Positions 51,435 through 61,399 of a DNA stretch of 64,000 nt are shown piece after piece. How positions within the stretch are numbered: the first letter of the stretch is position 1; each line of letters opens with the position of its first letter. Below the pieces are notes generated by a model, which was not told the DNA's origin, searched no databases, and saw only the letters and a list, made by a program, of their open reading frames with translations. The position numbers were made by a program, and so were the translations under genes. Source of the DNA: an uncultured Actinomycetes bacterium (GTDB lineage Bacteria; Actinomycetota; Acidimicrobiia; Acidimicrobiales; RAAP-2); contig CAIQGE010000025.1 of assembly GCA_903871335.1 (NCBI GenBank), positions 1-64,000 on the forward strand, in the 5' to 3' direction.

Positions 51435-53219
51435 TCATTCGCTTCTGGACGCCGCCAACGCCGCCATTCGTTCGCTCAGTCCGCTCACGCGCGCAATGCG
51501 CCGCGAGAGCGCGATCGACAACAAATCAATCGAGCCCACGATTCTGACGTGGTGGCGCGCGCGGGTGAGCGCCGTATAGATCAGTTCGCGGGTGAGGATG
51601 CTCACGTCGTGATCGGGCAATGACACGATGACGTCGTCATATTCCGAACCCTGCGACTTGTGAATCGTGATCGCCCAGGCGGGTTCGGCGTCATACAACT
51701 GGCGAAGCGGTCGTCGGCGCGGTGCGTCGAGGGGACCGAAGACGGCGTAGGGTCCTTCCGGATCATCCATGACCACGCCAATGTCACCGTTGGCGAGGGC
51801 CGAGCCGTCGGGTCGGAACTCTTCGTTGCGTGTGATGAGGACGGGTGTGCCCACGGCGAGGTCGGGTGCGTCCGCCGCCACCCGTGTCTGCCACCAGTGC
51901 ACGGACCCCACCCCTCGACGCGTCGCGCACAGGACCACGACGCGCGTCGCGTCGCGCAGTGCGCCCGCTTCGTCCGTGGTCGCCGCTCGTGCGCGCAGGT
52001 CGTCCGCGTGCTCCTCGAGGCGGGCGAGATCATGTCGTCGATCGGTGGAGATCGTGACCATCGAACTCGTCTCGCAGAGGCGCACGAGCCCTTCGAGGTC
52101 TCCGCGGTTGACGCACTGAGCGGCCTCGACGATGTCCGAACCACTACGGAAGTTCTCGGTGAGTCGCACGAGGCCGTGTCCCAAGTGGCCGGCGTCGGCC
52201 GCGTCGACGACATCGCGCAAGACAGCGCCGACGTTCACCGACGCCAGCTGATCGGCGTCTCCCACGAGCAGCAGCCGCGTGTGTTCGCTGCATGCGGACA
52301 ACAAAGTATCCATCATGTCGAGCTCGAGCATGGAGACTTCATCGACGACAACCAGATCGTCGTCGAGCAGCACCGTCGCGACGTCGGTGTCCGGCCGAAG
52401 TCCGAGAAGGCGGTGCACGGACCCCGACCGTTCGTGGAATTGGAGCCCCGTGTGTTCGTGGGACACAGTGTCGGCCAGAGCCTCTCGAAGCCGGACGGCG
52501 GCTTTGGCGGTCGGTGCCGCGATCGCCACGCGAACCTTCCGCTGATCCCGCAACGCCTGTTCTCCCAGCGCGGCGAGAAGCCGAGCAACGGCCGTGGTCT
52601 TGCCGGTCCCGGGTCCGCCGGTCATGACGGTGATCTTCTGCTGCGCGACCGCGGTCGCCAAGACGGCGGCCGGACCTTCCAAGTGTGAAAGACAGGTGGT
52701 CACAAGATCACCAACCCAGTCACCGTCACGAGGACCTGCGGACGTCAACAACGTGGTGGCCACTCGCCATTCGGCGTGGGCCAATCGCCGGACGTGACAG
52801 AACACCATCTCGCCGTCGTTCTCGGTGATCACAATCGGCGGACCGGCCGCGGGAATATCTCCGTCAAGGTTCCGTCGGTCGACGGCCGCGCGAACGAGCG
52901 GCCGCGACGTGTCCTGTAGCGCGCGGCGAAGGGTGTCCGCGTCCGGCAGGTCGCCCGGGTGACGACCACCCAGCTGGGTACCAATCAGTTCGCCAAGTTC
53001 ACGAGGTCGCAGAGAGAGCGCGGCGTGGTCGTATCGCACCGACTTGGCGAGGAGCAGGAGCGCCGCCAGGACGTCGTCGTCATCCTCGGTGAGTGGCAGC
53101 GTTTCGGAATCAACGCGGTGCGCGTAGCGAACGATCGAGGTAACGATGAGTCGGTCAGCTTCGCTGAAGACGTCGGACCAAGAAGGGTGACGCTCGAAGC
53201 ACTCGCGCAGTTCGTTCAT
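51435..53219 (-). CDS. recD: RecBCD subunit RecD (5'-3' helicase)
   Basis: 594-residue SF1B helicase. Walker A is MTGGPGTGKTTAVARLLAAL, Walker B VVVDEVSMLELDMMD, motif III LLVGDADQLASVNVGAVL, motif V TIHKSQGSEYDDVIVSLP and motif VI YTALTRARHHV. The N-terminal RecC-contact domain spans about 1-120. It is the last gene of the recCBD operon; its ATG overlaps the recB stop (ATGA). Confidence 0.95.
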   Translation of the reverse strand: MNELRECFERHPSWSDVFSEADRLIVTSIVRYAHRVDSETLPLTEDDDDVLAALLLLAKSVRYDHAALSLRPRELGELIGTQLGGRHPGDLPDADTLRRALQDTSRPLVRAAVDRRNLDGDIPAAGPPIVITENDGEMVFCHVRRLAHAEWRVATTLLTSAGPRDGDWVGDLVTTCLSHLEGPAAVLATAVAQQKITVMTGGPGTGKTTAVARLLAALGEQALRDQRKVRVAIAAPTAKAAVRLREALADTVSHEHTGLQFHERSGSVHRLLGLRPDTDVATVLLDDDLVVVDEVSMLELDMMDTLLSACSEHTRLLLVGDADQLASVNVGAVLRDVVDAADAGHLGHGLVRLTENFRSGSDIVEAAQCVNRGDLEGLVRLCETSSMVTISTDRRHDLARLEEHADDLRARAATTDEAGALRDATRVVVLCATRRGVGSVHWWQTRVAADAPDLAVGTPVLITRNEEFRPDGSALANGDIGVVMDDPEGPYAVFGPLDAPRRRPLRQLYDAEPAWAITIHKSQGSEYDDVIVSLPDHDVSILTRELIYTALTRARHHVRIVGSIDLLSIALSRRIARVSGLSERMAALAASRSE

Positions 53220-56200
53220 GAGACGTCTCCCGCCAGAATGTCCGAGGCGAGAACGACGACGTCCGCGGGGATTCGCCAGGTAGCCAGTCCGTCATCCGGG
53301 TGCTGGGCCGTCGCGACACCCCGCACGTAGAGATAACAGAGGCCCCCCAGTTGTTCGGCCGGTTGGTACCCGGCGAGGCGATCGTCGAGATAGCGATGCA
53401 GGGCGACGCTGTACAGCAATCCTTGCAAGGGGTAGCCCGACGTCGACATTTCGTTCACGAGAGAAGAGGGTGAGTAGTCGGATTCGCTGGTCAGGAGATT
53501 GGTCTTGTAGTCGACCACGACAAACCGAGGAGACGAGTCGCCTATTTGAGCGACGAGGTCAATGGAACCGGTGAGATAGCCAGTCGCGAGGAGCGAGGAA
53601 TCGTACCGGTCTCGTACGTGGGCAAAAAAGTCCCGGTACGGTCCCTCGGGATCCCCCGTGACCACGGCATCGCATAGGGCACGGAGACGACCATCATCTG
53701 AATTCGACGAACCTAGCGGCAACGTAAATCGCATCTCAGCGCTCGTGCGTCGAGCGCCGACGAAGTCGTCCAACGATGCACCGTCGAATAGTGCTCCCAG
53801 CGGACGTGACAGGAGGTGCCGAAACACGTCGACGAATTCGCTCGTCGCGGCAAAGTGGTGACGGGTAAAGATATCTCGCACGACGCGGTCCAACGCCTCG
53901 TCTCGAGAGCCCATTCTTCCGACAACGCGTTCGAGCACCTCGTGAACGGTGTTACCCAATCCCGTGCCGCGAAGATTCCCAAAGACGTGGGCACCTCGCA
54001 GGTCGAGTACATCCTCAACGAGCTCATCATCTTTTCGTTCGTCGCGCGCACCGCCTTCGTAGGCGGAAGGACTATTGGCGCGGAAAATGTCGCTCGCGAG
54101 ATCCGCATCATTATCGGCCGTGTGCAGCGAACTGTAGGACCATCTCCGCAAGGCCTCCGCCACGGCGGGGGCCCGCTGGGCGACGGGCGGTTGTTGGGGT
54201 GAGTTGTCGGGAAGCGCGTTCCACGGAATGTGCAGGGCGAAGGAATGTTCAGCGCGTGACACTTCTGGAATCGGGCCGTCCGACTCCAGGTCGTCCGCTG
54301 CGGACGTCGCCAGCGACGTGAGAAGTGTCGGCCACTCGCCTCTATCTCCCACGCGCCAGGCCACGAGCAGTGTCTCCGCTCTGGTGAGGGCCACGTATAT
54401 GAGTCGGCGGGTCTCGTCTCGATCGTCGAGACGAACCTCTTCACCAAAGCCCTCATTCGACAAGAGACTGCGGGTATCGAGAACTCGCCCGGTGCCGGTA
54501 GTCCACGACGCCACGCCGTCGGTGCGAAGTGAGCTCGTTCGTTCAATGTCCGGAATGAGCACCACGGGAAACTGCAGACCTTTCGCGGCGTGAATAGTCA
54601 TGAGTCGCACCGCGTCATCATCGCTTTCAACGCGGCGTTGGGCGGTCGTCCCCTCCTCATCGCCGACGCGGGCGTCGGACATCCTTTCGTCCATCCATTG
54701 CAGGGGTCGCTCGGCACTCACGGGACCATGCAGGTCAGCGGCGAGCAACTCGAAAATGTGCTCAAGGTCCGTCCAGTGTCGTTCGCCCTGGGGGAGACTG
54801 CGCACGTGAGCGAGAACCCCGCCGGCGAGTGCGGCGCGAATTAACGCGCCTGGTCCGGACCGGGCGAAACCGTCAACGATCGCCTGCAAATTTCCATCGT
54901 CGAAGTCCTGAAACCACGTGGCGCGCAAGAGATTTACTCGTCGAGCAGCGCGGTGGTCGGCGAGAATCCACAAGAGTGAACGTACGTGCATGGCCGCTAC
55001 GGACGTAAAGACTGATGCCCCGCCAACACTGACCGAGACGACGTTGCGCCGAGCCAGGTCGCGTTGCAACCTTCGCATGACGTCACCGCGTCGGCACAAA
55101 ATGGCGACATCTCGTGCCGGGACGCCCGCCTCGCGCAACACCGTCAGCACGTGGTGCACGTCCTCGAATACCGCGGGTCCGACCGTCGATGCGTCGACCG
55201 CACGAATCGTGAACTGACCAGGCAGATCACGTCGTCGCGCGCTCGGTTCGACCGGGTCGTAGGTAACCGGGTTGTCGCCCGATGACAGATGCCACCCGTC
55301 ACGTCGACCCGCGAGAAACAAGGTGTTGAGTGCGCTCAGGAGCGGCCCGGATGACCGATGATTCACTCGCAGCGCCACCGACGCCTGCCGACCTCGACTG
55401 CTGACGTCGTGCTCGAGGCGTTGATAAACGCGAACATCGCCACCGCGAAAGCCGTAGATCGCTTGTTTCGCGTCGCCCACCACAATCATCGGTGTGGGTG
55501 ATTCGCCATCGCGAAAGAGACGGCGAAAGACATCCCACTGCAGCGCATCGGTATCTTGAAATTCGTCGATCATGACCAATGCGAATTGAGACCGGAGACG
55601 GTCTCGTAATGCGGTTCCGCCAATCTCAATTTGGTGATGTAGTTCACCGATCAAGTCGTTATACGTTGTCACGTTTTCGAGTTCATGCAGTCGTGCGAGC
55701 CGTGTGGTGGCATCACGTAGTACCTCGGTGATGACAGAGAGTTGTTCGGCGCGCTCGGGGTCATCGCTCGGGTCGTGAAGCGACAGAAGTTGCGAACCTT
55801 CGCCGCCACTGGATTCGACGACGTCGAGCCCTTTGGTCAATTTGCTCGACAGTCTCTGCGCCGCGGGAGTGAGGGCCTTTCCGCTGCTCTCCATTTCGTC
55901 GAGCAGTTGAAGAAAGACGGGATCTGCGCTGGTGACCCGTCGCGTGATCGCCTCATACGACGCGCGCCGTTTCAGTCGACCACCGGCAACGACGTCCTCG
56001 TCCCGTCCGTGGCGAACGGCGCTCGCAAACGAGTGGATCGTTCGTGCGTGCACTTCGTCTAACTGGGCGGTCACTCTCGTCCAACGAGCCCGCACGACGT
56101 CGAGTCCTTGTTCGAGACAGACCGCAGCGAAAGCCTGCACCCACTCATCGGAGCTTGAAAGCGACGGATCAATATCGGCGAGGTCCCCGCGGGATTCAGT

Positions 56201-56449
56201 CTCCAGCCACGCGATCACGACACCAATTGCCGCTACGCGTTCTCGTAGGCGAGCCTTGAGCTCGAATGCCGCGGCGCGCGAAAAGGTGACCATCAGGAGC
56301 TCGTGTGGTTCGTGGTCTTCCTCGATCAGCCAGCGCGCCGCGACGTGGGTAATCATCCAGGTTTTGCCAGTGCCGGCGCTAGCGGAAACCACCAATATGT
56401 CGTCCAAGTCACCCACGCGACTGACGAACGGATCGAACGGGCGCGTCAC
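53216..56449 (-). CDS. recB: RecBCD subunit RecB (3'-5' helicase and nuclease)
   Basis: 1077 residues. Helicase motifs: VSASAGTGKTWMITHVAARW, MIDEFQDTDALQWDVF, VVGDAKQAIYGFRGGD, TIHAAKGLQFPVVLIPDI, and YVALTRAETLLVAW. The C-terminal nuclease has the His in LGNTVHEVLERV and the Asp/Asp-Lys set in TGSIDLVAQ and FVVVDYKTNL, so it should be active. Processes double-strand ends for recombination. GTG start overlapping the recC stop (GTGA). Confidence 0.95.
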   Translation of the reverse strand: MTRPFDPFVSRVGDLDDILVVSASAGTGKTWMITHVAARWLIEEDHEPHELLMVTFSRAAAFELKARLRERVAAIGVVIAWLETESRGDLADIDPSLSSSDEWVQAFAAVCLEQGLDVVRARWTRVTAQLDEVHARTIHSFASAVRHGRDEDVVAGGRLKRRASYEAITRRVTSADPVFLQLLDEMESSGKALTPAAQRLSSKLTKGLDVVESSGGEGSQLLSLHDPSDDPERAEQLSVITEVLRDATTRLARLHELENVTTYNDLIGELHHQIEIGGTALRDRLRSQFALVMIDEFQDTDALQWDVFRRLFRDGESPTPMIVVGDAKQAIYGFRGGDVRVYQRLEHDVSSRGRQASVALRVNHRSSGPLLSALNTLFLAGRRDGWHLSSGDNPVTYDPVEPSARRRDLPGQFTIRAVDASTVGPAVFEDVHHVLTVLREAGVPARDVAILCRRGDVMRRLQRDLARRNVVSVSVGGASVFTSVAAMHVRSLLWILADHRAARRVNLLRATWFQDFDDGNLQAIVDGFARSGPGALIRAALAGGVLAHVRSLPQGERHWTDLEHIFELLAADLHGPVSAERPLQWMDERMSDARVGDEEGTTAQRRVESDDDAVRLMTIHAAKGLQFPVVLIPDIERTSSLRTDGVASWTTGTGRVLDTRSLLSNEGFGEEVRLDDRDETRRLIYVALTRAETLLVAWRVGDRGEWPTLLTSLATSAADDLESDGPIPEVSRAEHSFALHIPWNALPDNSPQQPPVAQRAPAVAEALRRWSYSSLHTADNDADLASDIFRANSPSAYEGGARDERKDDELVEDVLDLRGAHVFGNLRGTGLGNTVHEVLERVVGRMGSRDEALDRVVRDIFTRHHFAATSEFVDVFRHLLSRPLGALFDGASLDDFVGARRTSAEMRFTLPLGSSNSDDGRLRALCDAVVTGDPEGPYRDFFAHVRDRYDSSLLATGYLTGSIDLVAQIGDSSPRFVVVDYKTNLLTSESDYSPSSLVNEMSTSGYPLQGLLYSVALHRYLDDRLAGYQPAEQLGGLCYLYVRGVATAQHPDDGLATWRIPADVVVLASDILAGDVS

Positions 56450-59400
56450 GCGAAGTCCTCCGTGAGGCGCCGAAATTCAAAAGTGTTCGACGTGTCCCTG
56501 TCAGTGTCGACGCGTTCACGACGGGACGGATAGCGCGACGACGTGGTGGTAGCGCTCACGCTGATGTTGTGAAGTAGGTCCCGCCAGCTAGCGGCGTATG
56601 GAAATTCCCCGTCCTCGCCCATCTCTGCCAATTCTTCGTACGCGAGAGGGAACAGGAGTTGATGAACGGTGTCGTTGCTCTCTCCGTATCCACGCTGTGA
56701 ACTCCACGTGTCCGAAGGTTTGACCTTCAGGATGGGTGCCATCGCCGCCACGCTCGTACGCCGGAACAACGGCAGTGCCCGCACCAAGGATTCTCGTCGC
56801 CAGTCATCGACGAGCGACAGCGCCGCGATGGCGTCATCGAGGCTTCCGTCGAAACGGAGAATGGAGAGGGGATTGAGTCGATCGTCCCCCGCGAAGCGAG
56901 TCCCCGTCTTCTTCTTGTAGGGCTCGTTCGAGTCGGGCAGGAAAGACGTCACGGAGAGTGGTTCGTGGTCGGGCTCGACAAGTTTGAGAATGCACAAGTC
57001 GACGAGGGCGGGAAAGACGTGGCGCACCTCACCCTTGTTTCCTCTCGGTTCGAGTTGCCACCGCATCAAAGTTCCTGACGTGGGGTCTCGTCGCACGCCA
57101 CGCCACCACGACGAGTCCGAGGGCGCGTCAATCAGTAGCTCACGCTCGTCCCAGCCCACGACGTGAGGTGTCGTCGTCACCTCGTCGAGGTCCTCGAGGT
57201 CCAGCACGTAGTTGTACGTCGCGAGATCAAGGAGGGGGAATTGCATCCGACGAAGGAACAGGCGGTGAGGAATCGTGCGTGCTCGACCGGGAGTTTCGAG
57301 AATCTGTCGTCGAAGTCGCCACACGATCTCGTGGAGTGGCGCACACGGTAATTCGCGACAGTGTGGCGATGGCGTGTGGCGAAGATCATTGCGATCCGGC
57401 AACGAGCCAGACTTTGCGAGGTTGCTCACTTCGTCGGTCAACGCCGTCAGATAGGCGCGTTGGAGTGCCGATCGCTCCAGTGGGTCCAGAGCAATGGGTG
57501 GCACGTCCAGACGGGCGTCGGGGTCGTCGGGTACACCGGCGGCGAGTCCGACGGCGACGTGGTAGCGCACCGGGTGACGTGCGAAACGGAGCAACTCACT
57601 CGCGGCCACGGACTTCTCCGAGGGTGGAGTGAGTGACGTCTCGCTCGCAGACGTCACGAGGGCCACGCGTGGATCAAACAGAGGCGGATGCCACTGGTCT
57701 TCTCTAACAGCGTCGAAGGAGTGGCGCGACGTGGTGTGAGAAGAAGTGGAGGTATCGCGGGTGACACTCCGAACGACGTCCACGAGTTCGGACAGGGGAA
57801 TGGCAAGATCCACCGATCGTCCGTTCTCTTCATTTCGAGCGTCGTAGGTGATGATGAGACTCTCGGACGCGCACCCGAGCGCGGCAAAGATGGCGCCGAG
57901 TACGGATCGACGGGGATCGGGGTCTCCTACTCGGGGAGGTTCGAGAAGGGGAGACCGCAACGAGGTTGGCGGTAGGGACAATTCATCGAAACCCAAGACG
58001 CATACGAGTCGGTACGGCGCGCCGACCAAGGCCGTGGCGCGCGTGACCGTCACGCCCCATCGCCCAAAGATTCGTTGGCGAGCCGAACTGGTCGAGAGGT
58101 CACCCCACAATTCGGCAAAGTCGTCAAAGGTGATGCGGGTTTCGTCACTCTGATCGTGGGGAAACCAGTCCCGCACCCGTGATGTCGCGACGTCAAATGA
58201 ATCATCGTCATCGAGGGACCCCGACGGCGCTAGCTCACTCATCCATTCGTTGAGGTGACCTAGCCACGCTGTCACCGGTCGGCGTAAGGGGTCGTGGCGC
58301 CACGTCGCACTGGCGTCGAGAATGCGAAGCAGCGGTTGCAGTGCCCCGATGACCTCGACGTCGCTCGCGACACCGACACCTCGGCTCGTCGAAGGAGGCC
58401 AGAGGAAACTGGAGACAACATCGTCAGTCCACTCCTGCCACGTTCCTGCACCATGGTCATCGGGATAGAGGTTGAAGATGGACCGCTGCTGAGCCGAGAC
58501 GCCAAAAGTGAGTGATCCATGATGTGCGAGACGCCACAGTCTGTCCCACTGTGACGGGTCCAGACCCATCTGAGTTCTTAGTGCCCGCGTTTCGCACAAA
58601 GACCGGATGTGTTCGATGGTGGCGTAGTTTCCAATGAGTCCGAGTAGTTCCGCCGACGCACGAAGGCGCGACGTCGTACTGGCCGCCGCGAGTTCGGTCG
58701 GTTCAAATGGGAGTCGCGGAAGACGTTGACCACGTTCGAAGCGAGGCAGATTCCAATGTCGTTCTAAATGGGCTTCGAATCGCTCGGGATCGGGTGTGAC
58801 GACGAGCACTTCGTGCGGCTCAATACCTCTCGTTGACATGGTCTCGAGAATGAGGTCACGAGATACTTCGGCTTGACGAGAAGCGCCCACGCATCCCACG
58901 ATGGTGAGAGTGTCATCACCGTCGACGGTGCTGGCATGACCGCCGCGCAGGCGATCTCGGAAGGCGCCCAGGAGGCTGGTGGGCATCGGCGATGGTGCGG
59001 AGCACACACATTCGCGAAAGAAATCCACCGGAGCGTCTCGCCAAAGTTGCAACGAGTCGAGCGATTCGCGTCGCCAGGAAGAAAGAACGGGGCTGGGAAC
59101 GCTGCCGTTCGGCACCGGGACAAAGACGTGGACATCACAGTGGCGAGCAAGTGCACTGACGAATCGCACGAATGCGGGTCCGCCGGGCACATTCGGAAGT
59201 CCGAACACAAAGACTCGTTCGGGAATACCGAGCGGGAGGGACGTCGACAACGCCACCTCGCAGGCCTGGCGTTGGGCGAGAGGGAGGGTGTGCTTCGGAC
59301 CGAGCGTGTCGTAGCGACGTCGCACCTCGACGTGGACATCGTCGTCAGCGTCCAACGCGTCCGGTCGCCACCGAATGACCTCGTCCAACTCTTCTGCCTG

Positions 59401-59736
59401 ACGCCTCGCATCGACGTAGGAGAGACCAGGAGCATTTCCCAATAGTCGAGCCGTCATGAGATCTCGATCCCAAGGAATCCGGTCTGGGCCGAGGGTCAAG
59501 TTTTCCACGAGGCCCACAAATTCCTCCGGAAAGATGTAGGTCAAGTTCGCCGTGATCCCCGCGCGGTCGTTGTTCTCACCCAAATGCCAATCGAGCCATT
59601 GACGCACGGGCGCGCTCGGCACCACGGTCCAGTCGGGCTCGAGAACGTTCGGGGCGTCGATACGTCGGCGCTCCGCGAAATGACGAGCGAGCGACGAGAG
59701 GTTCTCGCCGAGATGCAACGTGAGTCCGGGGTCCAT
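56446..59736 (-). CDS. recC: RecBCD subunit RecC (Chi recognition)
   Basis: 1096 residues; the catalytically dead helicase-like subunit that holds the complex and reads Chi. N-terminus LTLHLGENLSSLARHFAERR, then VVPSAPVRQWLDWHLGEN, a FGLPNVPGGPAFVRFVSALA block and the conserved VCVLGFDELSLPPT segment. The length is close to E. coli RecC (1122). ATG 59736; a TAGAGT hexamer 9 nt upstream suggests a near-leaderless start. First gene of recC-recB-recD, divergent from the RNA methyltransferase. Confidence 0.9.
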   Translation of the reverse strand: MDPGLTLHLGENLSSLARHFAERRRIDAPNVLEPDWTVVPSAPVRQWLDWHLGENNDRAGITANLTYIFPEEFVGLVENLTLGPDRIPWDRDLMTARLLGNAPGLSYVDARRQAEELDEVIRWRPDALDADDDVHVEVRRRYDTLGPKHTLPLAQRQACEVALSTSLPLGIPERVFVFGLPNVPGGPAFVRFVSALARHCDVHVFVPVPNGSVPSPVLSSWRRESLDSLQLWRDAPVDFFRECVCSAPSPMPTSLLGAFRDRLRGGHASTVDGDDTLTIVGCVGASRQAEVSRDLILETMSTRGIEPHEVLVVTPDPERFEAHLERHWNLPRFERGQRLPRLPFEPTELAAASTTSRLRASAELLGLIGNYATIEHIRSLCETRALRTQMGLDPSQWDRLWRLAHHGSLTFGVSAQQRSIFNLYPDDHGAGTWQEWTDDVVSSFLWPPSTSRGVGVASDVEVIGALQPLLRILDASATWRHDPLRRPVTAWLGHLNEWMSELAPSGSLDDDDSFDVATSRVRDWFPHDQSDETRITFDDFAELWGDLSTSSARQRIFGRWGVTVTRATALVGAPYRLVCVLGFDELSLPPTSLRSPLLEPPRVGDPDPRRSVLGAIFAALGCASESLIITYDARNEENGRSVDLAIPLSELVDVVRSVTRDTSTSSHTTSRHSFDAVREDQWHPPLFDPRVALVTSASETSLTPPSEKSVAASELLRFARHPVRYHVAVGLAAGVPDDPDARLDVPPIALDPLERSALQRAYLTALTDEVSNLAKSGSLPDRNDLRHTPSPHCRELPCAPLHEIVWRLRRQILETPGRARTIPHRLFLRRMQFPLLDLATYNYVLDLEDLDEVTTTPHVVGWDERELLIDAPSDSSWWRGVRRDPTSGTLMRWQLEPRGNKGEVRHVFPALVDLCILKLVEPDHEPLSVTSFLPDSNEPYKKKTGTRFAGDDRLNPLSILRFDGSLDDAIAALSLVDDWRRESLVRALPLFRRTSVAAMAPILKVKPSDTWSSQRGYGESNDTVHQLLFPLAYEELAEMGEDGEFPYAASWRDLLHNISVSATTTSSRYPSRRERVDTDRDTSNTFEFRRLTEDFA

Positions 59737-59789
59737 TTCAATCGAACTCTACGCAACGGGCGTTACATCAGGGATTCTGACGCACTCGT

Positions 59790-59795
59790 TAGGCT
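59790..59795 (+). promoter_or_regulatory. -10 hexamer of a leaderless promoter
   Basis: TAGGCT, 6 nt before the GTG at 59802. Confidence 0.45.
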
Positions 59796-59801
59796 GATCC
59801 G

Positions 59802-61016
59802 GTGACAGTGCACGTAGGAGATGAAATTCACATGCGTGCCCTACGCCCCGCGACCGGCGGCGCCGTGGGTCGTACCGACGATGGCCAGGTCGTGTTCCTC
59901 CGTCACGCGCTGCCGAATGAGTTCGTGCGCGCGACCGTCAGCGAAGTGGCGAAGTCCTTCGTTCGTGCCGACACGACGTCGGTGATCGAGGCGAGTTCCG
60001 AGCGGGTGACACCCCCTTGCCGCTATGCGCACGCGGGCGGGTGTGGGGGATGCGACTTGCAACACGCCAGCACTGAGGCGCAGCTCGAGTGGAAATCCCA
60101 GCTCGTCACGGAACACCTTTCGCGCATTGCGCATCTCGAATGGCGAGTGGACGTCGAGGAAGTTGGGGTACCCGCGCAGGGTTCCCGCACCCGACTTCGG
60201 TGCGGCGTGGACGAGAACGGACGTCTTGGTTTACGGCCCTACCGTTCCAACGAACTCGTCACGATTGACGAGTGTTGGATCAGTGCATCTCCTTTTGCCG
60301 ACGCCTTCGACGAAGAGTGGCCGGACGCGGAGGAAGTGGAACTTCGCGCCATTGGTGATACGTATTTTGCGGTGGCGCGGCACGACGTCGGCGAGGAATC
60401 GCAATTCGCCGTGTCCACCTTGGGAGGAGCACCACTCCCCGCAGACACGTCCACGATGGTTCGCGTGGGCGCGCACGAATATCGCGTTGGACCTTTGTCA
60501 TTTTGGCAATCCCATCGCGCTGCGCCCGACGTGCTCGTACGGACCGTGATGGAATTTGCGGACGTCGCCCCGGGGGATCACGTCGTTGACCTCTATAGCG
60601 GGGTCGGACTTTTTACCGTTCCTCTTGCGGCGGCGGTCGGTCCCACCGGTCGCGTGACCAGTGTGGAGAGTTCCGAGGATGCGGTTGCGGATGCGGAGTT
60701 CAACACGCGACATTTTCGAACAGTCACTCTGCGTGATTGGCGCGTCACTCCTCGTGCGATCAACGACACCGTGAGTGCGGGTGACGTAGTGGTTCTCGAT
60801 CCGCCCCGTAATGGTGCGGGCAAAGCCGTGGCCAGTGCGCTCGTGCGTCGCGCCCCTCGACGGATCGTGTACGTCTCGTGCGATGCGGCGACCTTCGCTC
60901 GTGATCTCGCTGTCTTGCTCGAAGGTGGGTACCGACTCTTGCAATTGCGTGCATTCGACCTGTTTCCCATGACGGAACACGTGGAGCTCGTGGGGGTACT
61001 TGACGCGCCCCTCTAA
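59802..61016 (+). CDS. TrmA/RumA-type RNA 5-methyluridine methyltransferase
   Basis: 404 residues. An N-terminal TRAM-like domain (about 1-60) is followed by a 4Fe-4S Cys cluster, PPCRYAHAGGCGGCDLQH, with a fourth Cys in IDECWIS. The Rossmann domain has VVDLYSGVGLFTVPLA, VVVLDPPRNGAG and the catalytic Cys in RRIVYVSCDAATFARDL. Methylates C5 of a specific uridine in rRNA or tRNA; the position cannot be told. GTG start with TAGGCT 6 nt upstream. Confidence 0.9.
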   Translation: MTVHVGDEIHMRALRPATGGAVGRTDDGQVVFLRHALPNEFVRATVSEVAKSFVRADTTSVIEASSERVTPPCRYAHAGGCGGCDLQHASTEAQLEWKSQLVTEHLSRIAHLEWRVDVEEVGVPAQGSRTRLRCGVDENGRLGLRPYRSNELVTIDECWISASPFADAFDEEWPDAEEVELRAIGDTYFAVARHDVGEESQFAVSTLGGAPLPADTSTMVRVGAHEYRVGPLSFWQSHRAAPDVLVRTVMEFADVAPGDHVVDLYSGVGLFTVPLAAAVGPTGRVTSVESSEDAVADAEFNTRHFRTVTLRDWRVTPRAINDTVSAGDVVVLDPPRNGAGKAVASALVRRAPRRIVYVSCDAATFARDLAVLLEGGYRLLQLRAFDLFPMTEHVELVGVLDAPL

Positions 61017-61035
61017 CGGGTGCAGAGTGCGGGTG

Positions 61036-61059
61036 GAGATCTGTTTCCATACGGATCTC
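61036..61059 (+). repeat. hairpin upstream of the HicA-like gene
   Basis: GAGATCTG pairs with CGGATCTC (one G-T pair) around an 8-nt loop. It ends 2 bp before the AGAGGAGG Shine-Dalgarno at 61061-61069. It could be a weak terminator for the methyltransferase gene or could influence translation of the next gene. Confidence 0.4.
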
Positions 61060-61077
61060 TAGAGGAGGTCCTCGTTG

Positions 61078-61359
61078 ATGTCGACGAAGCTTGATCACCA
61101 CCACCGCCACACCGTGGAGCGCTTGTTTGCGCACCCGATTGGGCACAACATTCAGTGGCACGATGTCGTGTGTCTCTTGGAGCGCTTCGGCACCATGCAC
61201 GAATCGCACCGAGGTGCATGGGTGTTTAGTGCGCCGGGGACCACCGTTTCGTTCGGCCGAAATCGGGGACGCGACCTGACGGAGGATCAAGTGATGAGAG
61301 TGCGTCACCTCCTCCAGACGCTGAACGTCGTGTCGCGTACGCAGAGCACCGCGGCGTAG
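61078..61359 (+). CDS. small HicA-like protein
   Basis: 93 residues. The core HTVERLFAHPIGHNIQWHDV, VCLLERFGTMHESHRGAWVF and GRDLTEDQVMRVRHLL has the alpha-beta-beta-beta-alpha layout of the HicA/dsRBD-like fold with a His in the usual region. Close relatives are widespread unannotated actinobacterial proteins (from memory). No hicB gene is next to it, so a toxin role is not supported. Strong Shine-Dalgarno (AGAGGAGG, 8 nt before ATG). Confidence 0.7.
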   Translation: MSTKLDHHHRHTVERLFAHPIGHNIQWHDVVCLLERFGTMHESHRGAWVFSAPGTTVSFGRNRGRDLTEDQVMRVRHLLQTLNVVSRTQSTAA

Positions 61360-61387
61360 TTCGTTCGGGGGAACTGACACCAGCCAC

Positions 61388-61393
61388 TACCGT
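61388..61393 (+). promoter_or_regulatory. -10 hexamer of a leaderless promoter
   Basis: TACCGT, 6 nt before the yaaA GTG at 61400. Confidence 0.4.
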
Positions 61394-61399
61394 GGCGCC

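Noticed and set aside
51660-52688. 342-codon plus-strand frame inside recD
   Set aside because: Antisense shadow of the RecD helicase domain; GC-rich codon bias keeps it open.
61078-61359. Toxin-antitoxin system at the HicA-like gene
   Set aside because: No antitoxin-like gene is adjacent on either side.
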